Of a DNA stretch of 64,000 bases, positions 1-11,262 are shown piece by piece; position 1 is the stretch's first letter; every line of letters starts with the position of its first letter. Made by a program: the position numbers and the translations under genes. The notes under the pieces were generated by a model, which was not told the DNA's origin, did not search any database, and saw only the letters and a list, made by a program, of their open reading frames with translations. The DNA is from Metaphire vulgaris (taxonomy: Eukaryota; Annelida; Clitellata; Crassiclitellata; Megascolecidae): the NCBI GenBank assembly GCA_018105865.1, contig CM030848.1:4967301-5031300 (forward strand), in the 5' to 3' direction.

Positions 1-1070
1 AAGATAATCTAGGATGTTGTCTCGACAAAAGCATTCTAGGTCTATTCTTCTAGAGAATGAGACTTTTTTGTTGAAGAAGAAGAAAAAGTAATTTTTCCAT
101 CTTCTAGCTTAAAATAATTAATTGAAAAAAATATTTTCAATCTCCTAGATTGAAATCTTCTTCTTCAAGAGCCATGTATTGCTACGTCGGCGACCATGGA
201 CTCCACTCTTCTCTGTTTCTGGCTTTCCTTATCAGTTCGATGTTGTCTTTGGTTTGAAATAATTGAAATTAAACACCTGAATCGGTTCTTGCAAGACTTT
301 CCAAAATAGCTACACTTTGCTGATAAGTCTTGGATGAAACTCAACCAGAATCCAAAGGCTGCGACATCCAACAGCAATTAAATACTCATCACCTATCCGG
401 ACAATTTAATTTCATGCGGATGGGATCGACTAATAAGAATCTGAACTGAATCTGAAGAACTCTATCCAACCGACGCCTTTGATCGGGGCGCCGGGCATAG
501 GCTGCGTGACTGTAAATAGATACAGTGTACATCGGATTCTGTGGGCATATTGTTATTCTGTAATGCATATGAAGTATTCGGCCGTTGCTTAAATAAGAAT
601 CTGCCGTTGCAGTGAGGGAATTTGATATACGAAAGAATCTGTCATTGCTGTAAATAGAAATAGAACCTTGCCTGTATACAGTAATCCTATGCATGTAAGA
701 ATCTGGGACAATGCTTAATAAAACATTGTTTACTTAAATCACGAGACATGAAACTAGAGAAATATATGAGACCTGAAACTAATAGCTACACTTTTATCCT
801 GAAGAAGGCGAAACGTTGATAGATAAGTGCTATTTTCTTTTTCTAATAAATAATTTTCAAAACTACTTGTATTTTTGTGCTTTTCATAGCATAATTTAGA
901 TCACTAAAAATCTAGTTTCATTTTCATGCTCAGATTATTCATATAAATACAATGCATCGTGGGGCAGTTTCGTATAGACGCAACAACAACAGCAATTTCT
1001 ATGGGAGAGGTAGAAGCCAAAACAGGCACACATACAATCAAACACCCCATCACGTCCAGGCTACTTACAC
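1..1070. other. unclassified intergenic sequence
   Basis: No gene, transposon end or tandem array could be supported here. Open frames are short and lack recognisable motifs. The stretch is moderately AT-rich and looks like ordinary intergenic or ancient repeat sequence. Confidence 0.4.
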
Positions 1071-1129
1071 ATACAAGGACGCGGTATCTAACAATAACAG
1101 CATTGTAGAATTTGATCTCCTGTTGATAA

Positions 1130-1291
1130 TAAAGATCAAAATCATAAAAAAGTGATTTAAAGTCAGAGTCAAAGATCACTATTAAAAAATGATCCAGATC
1201 AAGGATCAAAGATCATGAATTGTGATCTTAGATCGTGATCTTAGATCATGATCTTAGATCATTTGATCTAAGATCACTCCCAACACTGCTG
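1130..1291. mobile_element. GATC-word right arm of a hAT-like MITE
   Basis: The stretch is dense in the words GATCTTAGATCA and GATCAAGGATCA and ends in CTCCCAACACTG, which reads as a hAT-like terminus (CAGTGTTGGGAG) on the other strand. No matching left terminus or target duplication was found, so this is probably one arm of a decayed element. Confidence 0.4.
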
Positions 1292-3075
1292 GATCGTCTC
1301 CTGAAAGCCTTCGAGTCTCTCTGGGACGAATAACGAAGATGAAGTGTCTCCAGCAAACGACGAAGACGACAAGGAGCGAATCGACCAACGGAAGCCGCCC
1401 GAGAGTAGTGCTGTTACGGTTTCACCTCGAGCAGTCTCGGTCGGTTTCGGTTCGGTTTGGACCGAAAAACCGCGGTTTCGGTTCGGTTCGGTTTTTTAAC
1501 CCTAGGTTAGGGTTAGGGTTAACCCTAACTCTAACCCTAGGGTTAGCGATAGGTTAAACCTAACCCTATGACCTCTTTTTTGCTTTCAGGGATTTTGGAG
1601 AGGAAAAATGATACAATTATGACTCTCTTTTTGCTTGTCAGGTTTTTCGAGAGGACAAAATACAAGAATGACCTTTTTGAGGACTTTAATAAGAAATAAA
1701 AATAAAATGACGTTACGCGATTTTTGAAAATGGGGGGTCGGCCCGTTGTGACGTCATATTTTAGGGGTCCGACGTTGCGTGACGTTGCGTGACGTAAGGG
1801 GGTAAAAAAGTGAAAAATTCGCGTGACGTCATTTATGGACGGCCCTTTATTTAAGTCACCTCTTTTCAGTTGATGCAATTAATTGCCAATATAGGCCTAA
1901 TTTTAAACTCGGTATGATTTAAAATGGCTTAGGAGGCATTACTGCATGTGTGAAAGCCACCAAGGGCACTAACAGGGCTTGAACCCGCTCCGTTAGCCTC
2001 AGGGATATTTCTAGGATTGTGGATTTGGGGTGGGGTGTCTACCTCAATTTTGAAGGTGTCCGGAGCTAATTGGCATTCCACACTAAACTGGCACTGCGCG
2101 ACACTACTAATGCAGCCATTTTAAAATTGTTTTTACTGATTTCAATAATGACGTCAGACTCTGACTCATCATAGAAATATAGACATGCCAGAAGAACAAC
2201 ACTCGTTATTTTAGCGTTTAAAAGCTGTGCATTGATTGAACTGCATTCAAAATGCATTAAATGCATTTAATGCATTGAAAAAAGAGATCATATGGTTAGT
2301 GTTAACCCTAACCTAGGGTTAAAACGGAAGAAAACCGTCCAATTTGCATGGTCAAAACCGCGGTTTCGGTTCGGTTCGGTTCGGTTAACCGTAGCAGCAC
2401 TACCCGAGAGACCGGTCCAGACCGACACAACAACACCAACAACCGAAGGAACGATCCAACAATCCGGAATTCGCGGACATGACGAATAATCTGTATAAAG
2501 TGGTCCAGCTGATTGAGCTGAACCACCATATGGGTCATTGGGAGAATGATCTGCCGTTGAGTGAGCCTCCAGCGGCAATTCAGCAACCTGATCAACATGA
2601 TCAAACCAGCGGATCCGACGACGGAGGTGAAGGAAGCCATCTCATCGGCCCTTCAGAAAGCAGTAGAAGAAGAGATAAGGACCAACGTATACAACCATCT
2701 GAAAGAACTCAACTACACCATCTGCGTCGCCTCAAGAAGCAAGAAGTGCAACCCGGAGGACAAGGACCGGGCGAAAGACACAGCGTGGGAATCAACCACC
2801 GATCCCACCTGGACTCTTCCATCGGTAAGTACGTACGCGGCCTTCGGACAGCTACGAGCCACTCTCCTGCGATGGTCTTCACGATGGGAGTGTCGATCCC
2901 CACACCTGCCAGCGACGGAACAGCAAGCGCTCCGGACCGTCAACAAACGACTTCTCACGGACAACGGGGACCGCTACATCGTTCCACTCCCCCCACACGA
3001 CATCACAACTGGGCCAGACGGCATCCACTATACAGAGAAACTACAAAAAAGGTTTGGACTAGAATTGTATCGGTC
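1292..3075 (+). pseudogene. decayed coding relic split by a 1-kb MITE (SGNH-hydrolase-like tail?)
   Basis: Reading frames flank and cross a MITE insertion (1406-2402). Upstream is an acidic stretch (NEDEVSPANDEDDKER). If the MITE and one target duplication are ignored, the same frame runs through the junction to about 2489. Further pieces sit in two frames: LYKVVQLIELNHHMGHWEND near 2485, and a longer one at 2580-3075 ending in HDITTGPDGIHYTEKL. The last motif resembles the DxxH block of SGNH hydrolases, which some retrotransposon proteins carry. At least two frameshifts are needed, so it is a relic. The family call is tentative; a host gene fragment is the alternative. Confidence 0.35.
1406..2402 (+). 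mobile_element. hAT-like MITE, TAGTGCTG family, copy 1
   Basis: The ends are TAGTGCTGTTACGG and its inverse (one mismatch), flanked by a perfect 8-bp duplication cccgagag (1398-1405 and 2403-2410). The 997-bp body has CGGTTTCGGTTCGG words just inside both ends, TTAGGG-like tracts, three perfect TGACGTCA sites (1749, 1824, 2149), a TGACTCA at 2162, and an antisense 66-codon frame (2066-2266) also found in the other copies. There is no transposase. Ends and duplication length indicate the hAT superfamily. Confidence 0.9.
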
Positions 3076-3142
3076 ATCAAGATTGTCTGTGTGTGTGTCT
3101 CTAGCTCTGCTTTCCGATCTCTGTATGTCTGTCTGCTTGTCT

Positions 3143-3258
3143 GGATACTGTAATGCAAAGCGTAAGTAAGATAATCATTACTCTCCGCAAAACCCACAAC
3201 CTAACACTAACCCTAGGATACTGTAATGCAAAGCGTAAGTAAGATAATCATTACTCTT
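3143..3258. repeat. 73-bp tandem duplication
   Basis: The stretch beginning GGATACTGTAATGCAAAGCG at 3143 recurs at 3216 with almost no changes. The two copies are separated by a short segment containing CTAACACTAACCCTAG. Confidence 0.75.
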
Positions 3259-3268
3259 AGCAAAACCG

Positions 3269-3452
3269 TTCATTCATTCATTCATTCGCTCATCCATTCA
3301 CTCATGCATTCATTGCATCCATTCATCCATCCACTCACCGATCCGTCCGTCCGTCCGTCCATCCATCCATCCACCCATCCATGCATCCATCCATCCGTGC
3401 CATCTATTCATCCATCCATCCATACATCCATCCATACATGCATTCATACATG
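3269..3452. repeat. (CATT/CATC)n microsatellite with a CCGT subarray
   Basis: About 180 bp of tetranucleotide repeats change from CATT to CATC and CCGT and back. The apparent coding frame through it (Ile-His-Pro-Ser) is an artefact of the repeat. Confidence 0.9.
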
Positions 3453-4001
3453 CACCCCACTTATAGATTATAGTTTGCATCTACGAAAAGAATTTCAAGC
3501 GATAACATGAAATTTCTTGCGCTGTGCTATAACTTTTAATAAGAGAATTGTATTAATGGTCGAGATTAACTGCGTGTTCTTATCTGAAGCCAATAAACAA
3601 ACAGCGCTTCTGGGAAAGATAGATTGTAGATTTTTTGATTTCATGTCTACGTAAACCTTTCTCTTCTACCTCATATACTGTACTGTAGAGATTCATATAA
3701 ACGACACGTACACAGATGCAGGATAATTACCACTTCTCCACACGTTGCGAATGAATAGGCCTAAATGTATGCATTCGCACATCCGTTCGTGAATATCTGT
3801 ATCATACATACTAGTTATATATATATAGGCCTACCTATAAGCATAAGAATAATTACCTATCTACCTACTCAAATCAGAGATGGCAATGGTCACTCAAAAT
3901 GATCCACGATTCACGAGGCTCAGCGAATCCCTGACCTATATGACCCATGTGCCCATGGGTAATCGGCAATTAACTATGATATCTACAATAATATTTATAA
4001 T

Positions 4002-4249
4002 CATAGATGTCCATGGGTTGGGTTAGCCCATGGGTTGGGTTGGGTTGGATTGGGTTGGGTTGAGTCAGACTTTTTCATATTAATGGTGGGTTGGGTTGGG
4101 TCAGAAAATAAGTAATGGTTGTACTGTATTACGGTGGGTTGAGTTGAGTTGGATCAAGTAACACTATTACCGGCATGGGTTGGGTTGGGTTGGAGATTTT
4201 GTGGGTTGGGTTGAATTGGGTTCTAAAAATGGACCCATGGACAACTCTG
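4002..4249. mobile_element. hAT-like MITE made of TTGGG words
   Basis: Ends CATAGATGTCCATGGG and CCCATGGACAACTCTG are flanked by 8-bp duplications matching at seven positions (tttataat, tctataat). The interior is mostly degenerate GGGTTGGGTTGG arrays on the same strand in both arms, with guanine-quadruplex potential. Confidence 0.75.
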
Positions 4250-4520
4250 TCTATAATATTCTTTAAAAGTCCTTAGACCATGTCAAAACTAATGTTGAGT
4301 GTCTATCAAATGTAAAAGCACATAACGCCTACAATGAAATGCCACGGAGCATGTCGATAAACAATTTGACCGACACAACACTTAGTCAAGAGCAACAGCA
4401 TTGCCATAGAATAGATGCAAAAATTGCATTGCAGCCATTTTATTTATCAATGAACGGGTACTTTAAATATCGTGCACTGCATGGCCGCACCCGCAGTCTT
4501 AAAAGTGTGATGGGTCAATG

Positions 4521-4701
4521 CAGGGTTATTTCTAGGATTATCGATTTGGGGGGTGTCGGTAAATTCGTTAATTATGGGGGTCCCCTGCCAAAAAGTCTAA
4601 CAAGCAAAAAGAAGGTCATCCCATAGCTGAAATGGGGGTTGAGGAGGCGTCGGTCTCAAATTGGGGGTGTTGGGATGTTAGGGGTTGTAAAAATATTTCT
4701 G
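4521..4701 (+). mobile_element. 181-bp hAT-like MITE, CAGGGATATTTCTA family
   Basis: Starts CAGGGTTATTTCTAGGATTA, ends TAAAAATATTTCTG, and has a perfect 8-bp duplication ggtcaatg on both sides. It contains CTAACAAGCAAAAA followed by GGTCATC, the shared module. Related copies lie at 42426-43188 and 44663-44815, and its first half is captured in the 1-kb MITEs. Confidence 0.85.
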
Positions 4702-5039
4702 GGTCAATGAGTCTTAACCCATGGTCTATGCGACCCATTGAGTATCGATGACCCATTTCGACCATTTATCCCACTGACCAATTGCTATCTCTGGTAAAGA
4801 CAATTGTGTATTTTTTGATTAGACTTCAATCGAGGACCGAATAGACGCGAATTGCTGCTTTGGCCCAGCGCTTTCCCTCCTCTGCATCGGTCGCCTGCAC
4901 ATCCATGATGCCGTGGATGCTTGCCTCGTAAGCCAAACGCGGCGTCCGAGGCCATTGGGCCTTTATTATAAGAGTGGGGTTACTCTGTAGATTCATTTAT
5001 TCAGAAGCTGGAATGCCAGGTGAAACGCCTAAATACAAC

Positions 5040-5061
5040 TGCTGCTGCTGCTGCTGCTGCT
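5040..5061. repeat. (CTG)7 microsatellite
   Basis: A short triplet run about 135 bp upstream of the GPCR start codon, probably in its 5' untranslated or promoter region. Confidence 0.8.
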
Positions 5062-5195
5062 AACGTGACAAAATAATCAGATCCTGACTTAATGGCGTGA
5101 ATTTACGGAAAACGATCAATCACGAAAAATCGACCAGAGGAAACGAGTTTCTTCTGTCGAGTTTAAAAATCGTTTACTTTATTAGAAGAAAAGCA

Positions 5196-6332
5196 ATGGA
5201 TGATCTCAAACGCACTGAAAACCAATCGATGATGAAGACGACGACGGACAAGTCCACGACGACCGTCGTCTCCGACTGCAACTGCTTCACCTTCGTTCTT
5301 TACGTGGGCGTCTTCGGCGTCCTCTGTCTATTCGGACTGATCGGGAACACGCTGTCGTTTGCCGTGCTTCGCTGGGAACGCCACTGCCACGTCGCCACGT
5401 TCCTTCTACAGGTGATGGCCTGTGCCGACAACCTGTTTCTCACGACGACCGGGTTCTCTCAGATGTTCATCGCAACGGCGTTCTTCCTCGACGACACCCT
5501 GAACCCGCTGACCGCCTACATTCGCGCCTGCGTCTGGCCTCTGGTTCACATCACTCAGATGTGGACAGTTTGGATTACGGTCCTCGTGGCCGTCAACCGC
5601 TACATCGCCATCTGTCGGCCGTTTCAGGCGGCGCTCTGGTGCACGATGACCCACGCACGACGCCATGTCGTCGTCCTGGCGGTGGTCATCGTCTTCTACA
5701 ATCTACCGAGGTTCTTCGAATATCGAATCGAGTCCAGAGGAGATACGATCTACGCCGCCGAGTCGATCATCCAAGAATCTCGGATCTACAACATCCTCTA
5801 TGAGAACGTCTTGTACTGTTGCTTCGTTTTCCTCGGACCTCTCCTAATCCTCGTCGTCCTAAACGTCTGTCTCGTAAAGGAACTGGTCTTGTCGAGGCGT
5901 CGCCTGAGGGCGCTCCAGTTGCCCGGAGTGGGGGTCGATGAGCAGGAACAGAATCTCACTCTGGTTATGATCATCATAATCCTGTTGTTCGTCGCCTGTC
6001 AAACACCCGCTTTTCTCAACCAACTGTTATACTACGCCATCGCCGACACCGAGTACAGCTGCGGACGACTGTATTACTACTACTACCACGTCAGCAACAT
6101 CGTCGTTTCCGCCAATTCGTCCGTCAACTTCGTCATCTACTGCGTTTTCAGGCGCCAGTTCCGAGAGCGTCTGACCGCCTTCTGTCGCCGGAACAGATTC
6201 TTCGGTAAACATTCGGAATCTGTTATTCTTAGCGCTGTTCTTCCCAACAGAACCTCTTATCCTTCTCCTCTTCCTCCTTCTCCTCTTTCTCCTCCTCCAC
6301 GGCACCAAAGGGAAGTGCGCATTCTCCAGTGA
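5196..6332 (+). CDS. rhodopsin-class GPCR, FMRFamide-receptor-like
   Basis: A single-exon 378-residue seven-helix receptor, expected at the plasma membrane and coupled to G proteins. I start at ATG 5196; the frame is open further upstream but with no earlier in-frame ATG. TM1 (about 31-57) has GN at 50-51. TM2 has ACADN with Asp 78. TM3 begins at Cys 112 and ends NRY (134-136) in place of DRY. TM6 has CQTP (268-271). TM7 reads NSSVNFVIYC, so NPxxY is replaced by VNFVIY ending at Tyr 315. The NSSVNFVIYC block and the FRRQFRERL that follows resemble invertebrate FMRFamide/myosuppressin-type receptors. Asn 9 is in a glycosylation sequon. I see no cysteine in extracellular loop 2 to pair with Cys 112. 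The cytoplasmic tail is Ser/Pro-rich, encoded by a CTCCTT-rich tract. Ligand assignment is by resemblance only. Confidence 0.85.
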   Translation: MDDLKRTENQSMMKTTTDKSTTTVVSDCNCFTFVLYVGVFGVLCLFGLIGNTLSFAVLRWERHCHVATFLLQVMACADNLFLTTTGFSQMFIATAFFLDDTLNPLTAYIRACVWPLVHITQMWTVWITVLVAVNRYIAICRPFQAALWCTMTHARRHVVVLAVVIVFYNLPRFFEYRIESRGDTIYAAESIIQESRIYNILYENVLYCCFVFLGPLLILVVLNVCLVKELVLSRRRLRALQLPGVGVDEQEQNLTLVMIIIILLFVACQTPAFLNQLLYYAIADTEYSCGRLYYYYYHVSNIVVSANSSVNFVIYCVFRRQFRERLTAFCRRNRFFGKHSESVILSAVLPNRTSYPSPLPPSPLSPPPRHQREVRILQ

Positions 6333-6488
6333 TTGCCAGAAACAGCTTTCGAGGTTCCTATTGTTATGCATCATCGCGAGCACAGAACGACAAAGATGCT
6401 GGGAAGTCAAGACGTTTCCTGTCGATTGAGTGTATTGTCAACTGAATACAATAGCGTTACCGCGAGGGACCAGGGAGCGGGGCTCAGG

Positions 6489-6693
6489 CAGTGGCGTAGC
6501 GAGGGTATCCTACGCCCGGGGGCAAGGTCTACTGTTGGCGCCCCCGACTGCTGACAAGCAAAAAAGGTAATCGCAATGCTTTTTATTTATTAAACTATTA
6601 AACTAACCCCCAAACACCCGATTTTGGCGCCCCCTCATCTCAGCGCTCGGGGGCGGTTGCACTCCTGGCTCCTGCCCCCTCGCTACGCCACTG
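6489..6693. mobile_element. hAT-like MITE, CAGTGGCGTAGC type
   Basis: Inverted ends CAGTGGCGTAGCGAGGG and CCCTCGCTACGCCACTG, with 8-bp flanks matching at six positions (ggctcagg, gactaagg). Inside at 6551 is CTGACAAGCAAAAA followed by GGTAATC. Confidence 0.75.
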
Positions 6694-7728
6694 GACTAAG
6701 GCCTCCCTAATAGAGCCTGAACCGCACTTGGGACTTGCGTAAAACTGCTAATTAAATTTGATCGGGGGAGAAGTAGTGGTTGTCGACAAAATTTCTAATG
6801 GTTGGTTTTCTTTACGTTGGATGTTCATTGTTCATTCAGCAAAAGCGACGATCCTCACTCGGGTGTCCAGGGATAGGACGCTGACATCTAATTTTACTGT
6901 TGACGGATCGATTCATTGATCAGCTGAAGTAGACAATGAACTCAAGACAAATGTCATTCATTAAGCTCAAGGTGAACAACGGAAGTAGGATTAAAACAGT
7001 TTAACAAGCTTCGTATATACTAGCTTTTCTTTTTATATGAACATATATCGTCAATATGTAAACTTTATTCTTCTAAACGAACTTGCGAGAAAAGAGGGAA
7101 GAGGAGATAGCCTATCGCTCATACACTGTAATTTGTAATTTTATTATGTCTAAACTAGGATATCCTCAAAATGTTAAAGAAAACCCGTAACTTTCAAAAC
7201 GGAGTTCCATTTATCTATCACGATTGCTTGTGCATCAACCGAAGGCACCCACCAGACCGAAGAACATCCGAATAATTAATCAGACGAATAATCTCGTGTT
7301 CTTATGAAGACTTAATTGCTACTCTTTAGCGACAAGACATCATACAGGAATTCCACTGACGCAATACTTTTGATATTCTATTATACTGTTAATGAATGAG
7401 TTGAAACATGGCTGATGCCACGTCGCTCATAGGCCTACGCTGTGTCGCGATTGAAGTGGCACCATTTTAGAAATTAATATAACTTCAAAAAATTTATCGA
7501 AAATCTATAAAACTTTATTCGCATTACATTTCATTTATTCTACGGAAAATATAAATATGAAAATTTCAACAAAATCAGTCGTACAGTTTACGAGATATTA
7601 ATTTTTTTTTAAATTTAACCGTAAAACGCGTTTCTACGATGGGAAAATCACCATTGCAATCGCGTCATTATGTCGTTTACAGTTTGTACTCGCGGTGACC
7701 AACGCTTGCACGAACGCAAGCCGTGGCC

Positions 7729-7865
7729 GGACAAAATGTCATGGGGACATAATATCAGCGGACAAAATTGTACGGACAAAATGTCAGGGTTTATGGTTAG
7801 AGTTAGGGTTACATTTAGTCCGTGACATTTTGTCAGCGGACAAAATGTCCGCGGACATTTTGTCC
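7729..7865. mobile_element. small GGACAAAATGTC inverted-repeat element
   Basis: Begins GGACAAAATGTC and ends GACATTTTGTCC, with several more copies of the same word inside. Its last 28 bp (7838-7865) form a perfect palindrome with 14-bp arms. A GGGTTTATGGTTAGAGTTAGGG tract lies centrally. Confidence 0.6.
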
Positions 7866-8166
7866 TATCACCACGCAAGCACGTAGTCTCGTACAGAATC
7901 AAATCTTAATAACAATTTTGAGACAAACCAAGAATTGCAGTGCAAGAACATTTCTGGCAGAATTTTCTGATAGGCGCTTCAATCGCTCAATCGACTTCTG
8001 CGGCCGATTGACGAAACAGGCTTTGCAGAGAAGAGGCACGGCGGCGGCAGACAACGGACGACTAGGACATGACCGAAAACATTGAAACCACTGTACAGGT
8101 CGTTCTTAGCCAAGAGAATGCTCCTGGAAGTCATCGAAGTGTGCGTCAGATTGCGAGTGAGGCGGG

Positions 8167-8485
8167 CAGTGGCGGTTCCAAGAATTCTTGGTGGAGGGGG
8201 ATGCAATGAATTTATGAATTTTTAGGAAGTTGGTGAAGGGAATGCAATGGAATCCCGAAAAGAGTTGACAAGCAAAAAGGTCATTAGCAGTGTTTTGTTT
8301 TTTTTGCCAGCAAATATAGTAAATAATGAAATAAATTTTGCCAAAAAGGCTGACAAGCAAAAAGGTCATCCGCTCTGTTTTGCACACAGGGTTCGGACCT
8401 GGTAAACCCTGAAAACACTGGCAAGCAAAAAATAAGCTCGGTGGGGGATGCATCCCCAGTCATCCTCAACGTGGAACCGCCCCTG
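8167..8485. mobile_element. hAT-like MITE, CAGTGGCGGTTCCA family, copy 1
   Basis: Ends CAGTGGCGGTTCCA and TGGAACCGCCCCTG, with 8-bp flanks matching at seven positions (gaggcggg, gagacggg). The 319-bp interior has three copies of the GACAAGCAAAAA module (8265, 8350, 8421). A sister copy is at 22861-23155. Confidence 0.85.
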
Positions 8486-9453
8486 GAGACGGGCATAGGG
8501 CAGACTTCAGCGCCAAAAATTGAAATCGTAAACGACGTAATGACGAAATTGCAATGGTGATTTTCTCTTTGTGGAAACTTGCTTTTTTTCAGTTTAAATT
8601 TGTAAAAAGAATGTCCCATAAACTGTACGATTGATTTTGTTGAAATTTGCAAAATTTACGCAGAATCGATGAACAGTAATGTGGCTAAGGTTTTGTAAAT
8701 TTTGAATAAAATTTGGTGAGTTATATTGCTCTCTAAAATGGTATCACTTCGATTGGGACACGGTGCATAACAGCAGCCATGTCAGCGAAGGGGACATACT
8801 TACTGCACTCCGAGACCAGCTATTCACTAATTACGTGACGATACTTGATGGAGTTTGACTCATTCTCGTTGTCACGTTTAATCATAATTATTGTAAAAGT
8901 TTAGTGTCACTCTAGAGCTTCATCTGGCTCTACCCGCCTAAGGCGTTACTTAATAACGGAAAGGTTCCAGATGCGATTATGGAAATAATAACTAATGTTC
9001 ATGTAGGCATGTTCGATTCGTCAGAGATGCTTTCTTCGTCCACTCAATGGTCGGATTAACTGAGAATAGAGATCTTAAAGCAATTTAATTTGCCGAGAGG
9101 CGAGACACTGATGCCGCAGTAGCTTCTGAGTGAGTGTCAATCTCGGAGACGATCGCTGTTGTGGTTGAGAATTTTGGGTTTGGGGTATTTTGACCCCCCC
9201 ATATGGGTTCATAAAGAATCGGAGCAACCGATTATTGAACAATGGACCTATGGAGTAAAGCAGGTGACAAATGCCAATGAAATCTGTAGCTTAGGCCAAA
9301 AGCGGATATTCGTGACAGATTTTCTAAGAAAGCGGATAAGGGAACACGAGAGAGGCTTCTGCTCTGCCCGTATTCACAGACGACCAATAATAAGCGCCTC
9401 GGTTAAGAGATAAGTTATCGCAAGCAGGTGCTCCAATGCGACATCGATTACGC

Positions 9454-9803
9454 CAGAGGTGTCAAAACTCATTTCTTATAGCGGGCCACATAATAAAAGT
9501 CTTTGTGTGGTTGTCGCGGACCGGATTTATACGTAACATTAACATGAACTACAGTTGGCCTATTACACAAAACAGTATTTTCAAATTGTTTCAAAATGTT
9601 TTTATTTAATTTCTATCGTTGGTAAAAAATCGAGTTTCATGTATGTAATTTACGATTTTCATATATGTACTTTTTTAACATGCCTTAATTAAATGAAGTA
9701 ACTTAGCTTAAGCATAAAGTTATTTCTTGTAAGCCTATTCAGTCATGCACAAACACGCGGGCCTGATGAAAAGCTTTCGCGGGCCGTATGTTTGACACCC
9801 CTG
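9454..9803. mobile_element. hAT-like MITE, CAGAGGTGTCAAA family
   Basis: Ends CAGAGGTGTCAAA and TTTGACACCCCTG, with near-perfect 8-bp duplications gattacgc and gattacgg. It is 350 bp, non-coding, with GCGGGCC words near both ends. Confidence 0.85.
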
Positions 9804-10384
9804 GATTACGGTAGGCTATTCATATTTTTCTATCAGCAACATTCGGCATGACCTATTCGTTTCTGTTCAAACCAACTTAGTCTTCAGTGATATTTGAGAT
9901 TTACACAATTTTCTTTGTTTCTTCAATTTCGGCTTTGTCGAAATTAGAAAGAGACTCCTTTCACAAAAATTGACGTTTGGCAAATACTCTCAGGTTCTCC
10001 CATGACAAAACAAATAGACGTCTACGGAAATGAAACTGTCTGGATTGAAGCCAAAGCCACTGATTCAATCCGTCCTGAATGAAGGCGCCAGAGTAAATTT
10101 CTTTGCCGGGTATGATGATCATGTCACACCATTAGGGGCCATCCATATATTACGTACGCAAAAGGCATATTTTTATGCACATCCCACTGTCTCACTTATA
10201 TTCTCAGGACATTATTGGACCCTCCCCTATGCGTACGTACGAATTAGCTGTTCTATCCCCTTCTACTTCTTTCGGTGCCCCGTATCACTACGTTGACGAC
10301 CATGAACCTCTACGCCCCCTGTCGTTTGTAGATTGTATTAGGTCCACTGCTGATGTTACATGCATATCTTTCATGTCACATAGC

Positions 10385-10760
10385 AAGCTTTTAATAAAAG
10401 TCATTCTTTGCTTCCCTCTTGCTCCTTTTCCCTCGACCTGTGCCAGCTGTCACGAGTTTTACGTCCTTTTTTCTTCATGACGTGTCCGAGAAATTCGAGT
10501 TGCCTTTTTCTTATAGTTTGCATCAGTTTTCGTCGTATATTTGCCATCATCAGAATTTCTTGGGTAGTTTTTTTTCTGTCCAAGGTATCTTCAACATCCT
10601 CCTCAGGTACTAAATTTCAATCGCTTCCAATTTTTTCTTCATTTGTATAAAAATGGTCCATGTCTCTGCTCCGTATAACAAGACTGGCCAGACACATGTT
10701 TCCAAGACTCGTATTTTAGTTTCCATTAAGATTCGCCTACTCGTTTATATGAGTTTTAGC
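10385..10760 (-). pseudogene. LINE reverse-transcriptase fragment
   Basis: On the minus strand the frames read METKIRVLETCVWPVLLYGA, then ETWTIFIQMKKKLEAIE, then IRRKLMQTIRKRQLEFLGHV. This is the usual order at the C-terminal end of non-LTR reverse transcriptases (LLYGxExW, then a RQLxFLGHV block). The pieces are in different frames, so the copy is dead. The 5' part of the LINE is absent. Confidence 0.75.
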
Positions 10761-11032
10761 TCTGAAAAAGCTGATTTGGCCATGGCTATTCTTGTTGTTA
10801 CATATTTGTCACTTTTCTAATCTATCCCCCACCCTGATTGAGAAATATTTTAGCCTAATTAGTAATTACAAAGCATTGCTTTACTATTAAATCATAATTT
10901 TGTAATATCGTGTTTTCTAACGTTGATATCTATTTTAAGAATTTTTAACGAAATGCAGTAGAACATTCAAATGTTATTGTCTTGAACACTGCATCTGACA
11001 AAATAATTGTAATTGTGTTCAAATCTAATGTG

Positions 11033-11112
11033 CGTGTGCGTGTGCGTGTGCGTGTGTGTGAATGTATAAATAACTAGTCTTATGCCTGAGCGGTTTTGAA
11101 TTGTTACATAGG

Positions 11113-11170
<58 letters not shown>
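11033..11170. repeat. (GTGTGC)n and (TA)n microsatellites
   Basis: A short GTGTGC run at 11033-11060 and a TA run of about 56 bp ending at 11170. Confidence 0.9.
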
Positions 11171-11173
<3 letters not shown>

Positions 11174-11262
11174 TGCGTACGCATTCAGTCGAGACTCCTC
11201 CCTCCCCCGTACGCATCCGTACGCAAAAATCTCTAAATTCAACCCCTTCCCTTCAATGTGTA

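Larger units (their letters stand above)
3875..4793. mobile_element. hAT-like element hosting two nested MITEs
   Basis: The left end is CAGAGATGGCAATGG and the right end CCAATTGCTATCTCTG, an imperfect inverted pair. No convincing target duplication survives. Two other MITEs lie inside (4002-4249 and 4521-4701), so this is the oldest layer. Confidence 0.55.
7438..8766. mobile_element. fold-back element with long imperfect inverted arms
   Basis: The left arm begins TGTGTCGCGATTGAAGTGGC and continues to about 7680. The right arm from about 8500 carries its inverse, ending TCACTTCGATTGGGACAC. Shared blocks include CACCATTTTAGA with TCTAAAATGGTATC, and TTGCAATCGCGTCATT with AATGACG...TTGCAATGG. 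Two other repeats lie in the loop. No target duplication is clear and no transposase is present. Confidence 0.6.

Noticed and set aside
1500..1560. A chromosome end, from TTAGGG-like repeats.
   Set aside because: Tracts are short, in both orientations and inside MITEs with intact flanking duplications.
2825..2831. A GTAAGT splice donor in the relic after MITE copy 1.
   Set aside because: The reading frame runs through it and the resembling hydrolase-like tail follows without a gap; no matching acceptor was evident.
3226..3510. An Ile-His-Pro-Ser repeat protein.
   Set aside because: Translation of the CATC/CATT tetranucleotide array.
5097..5195. An N-terminal extension of the GPCR from 5097.
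   Set aside because: It would begin at GTG; the first in-frame ATG is 5196.
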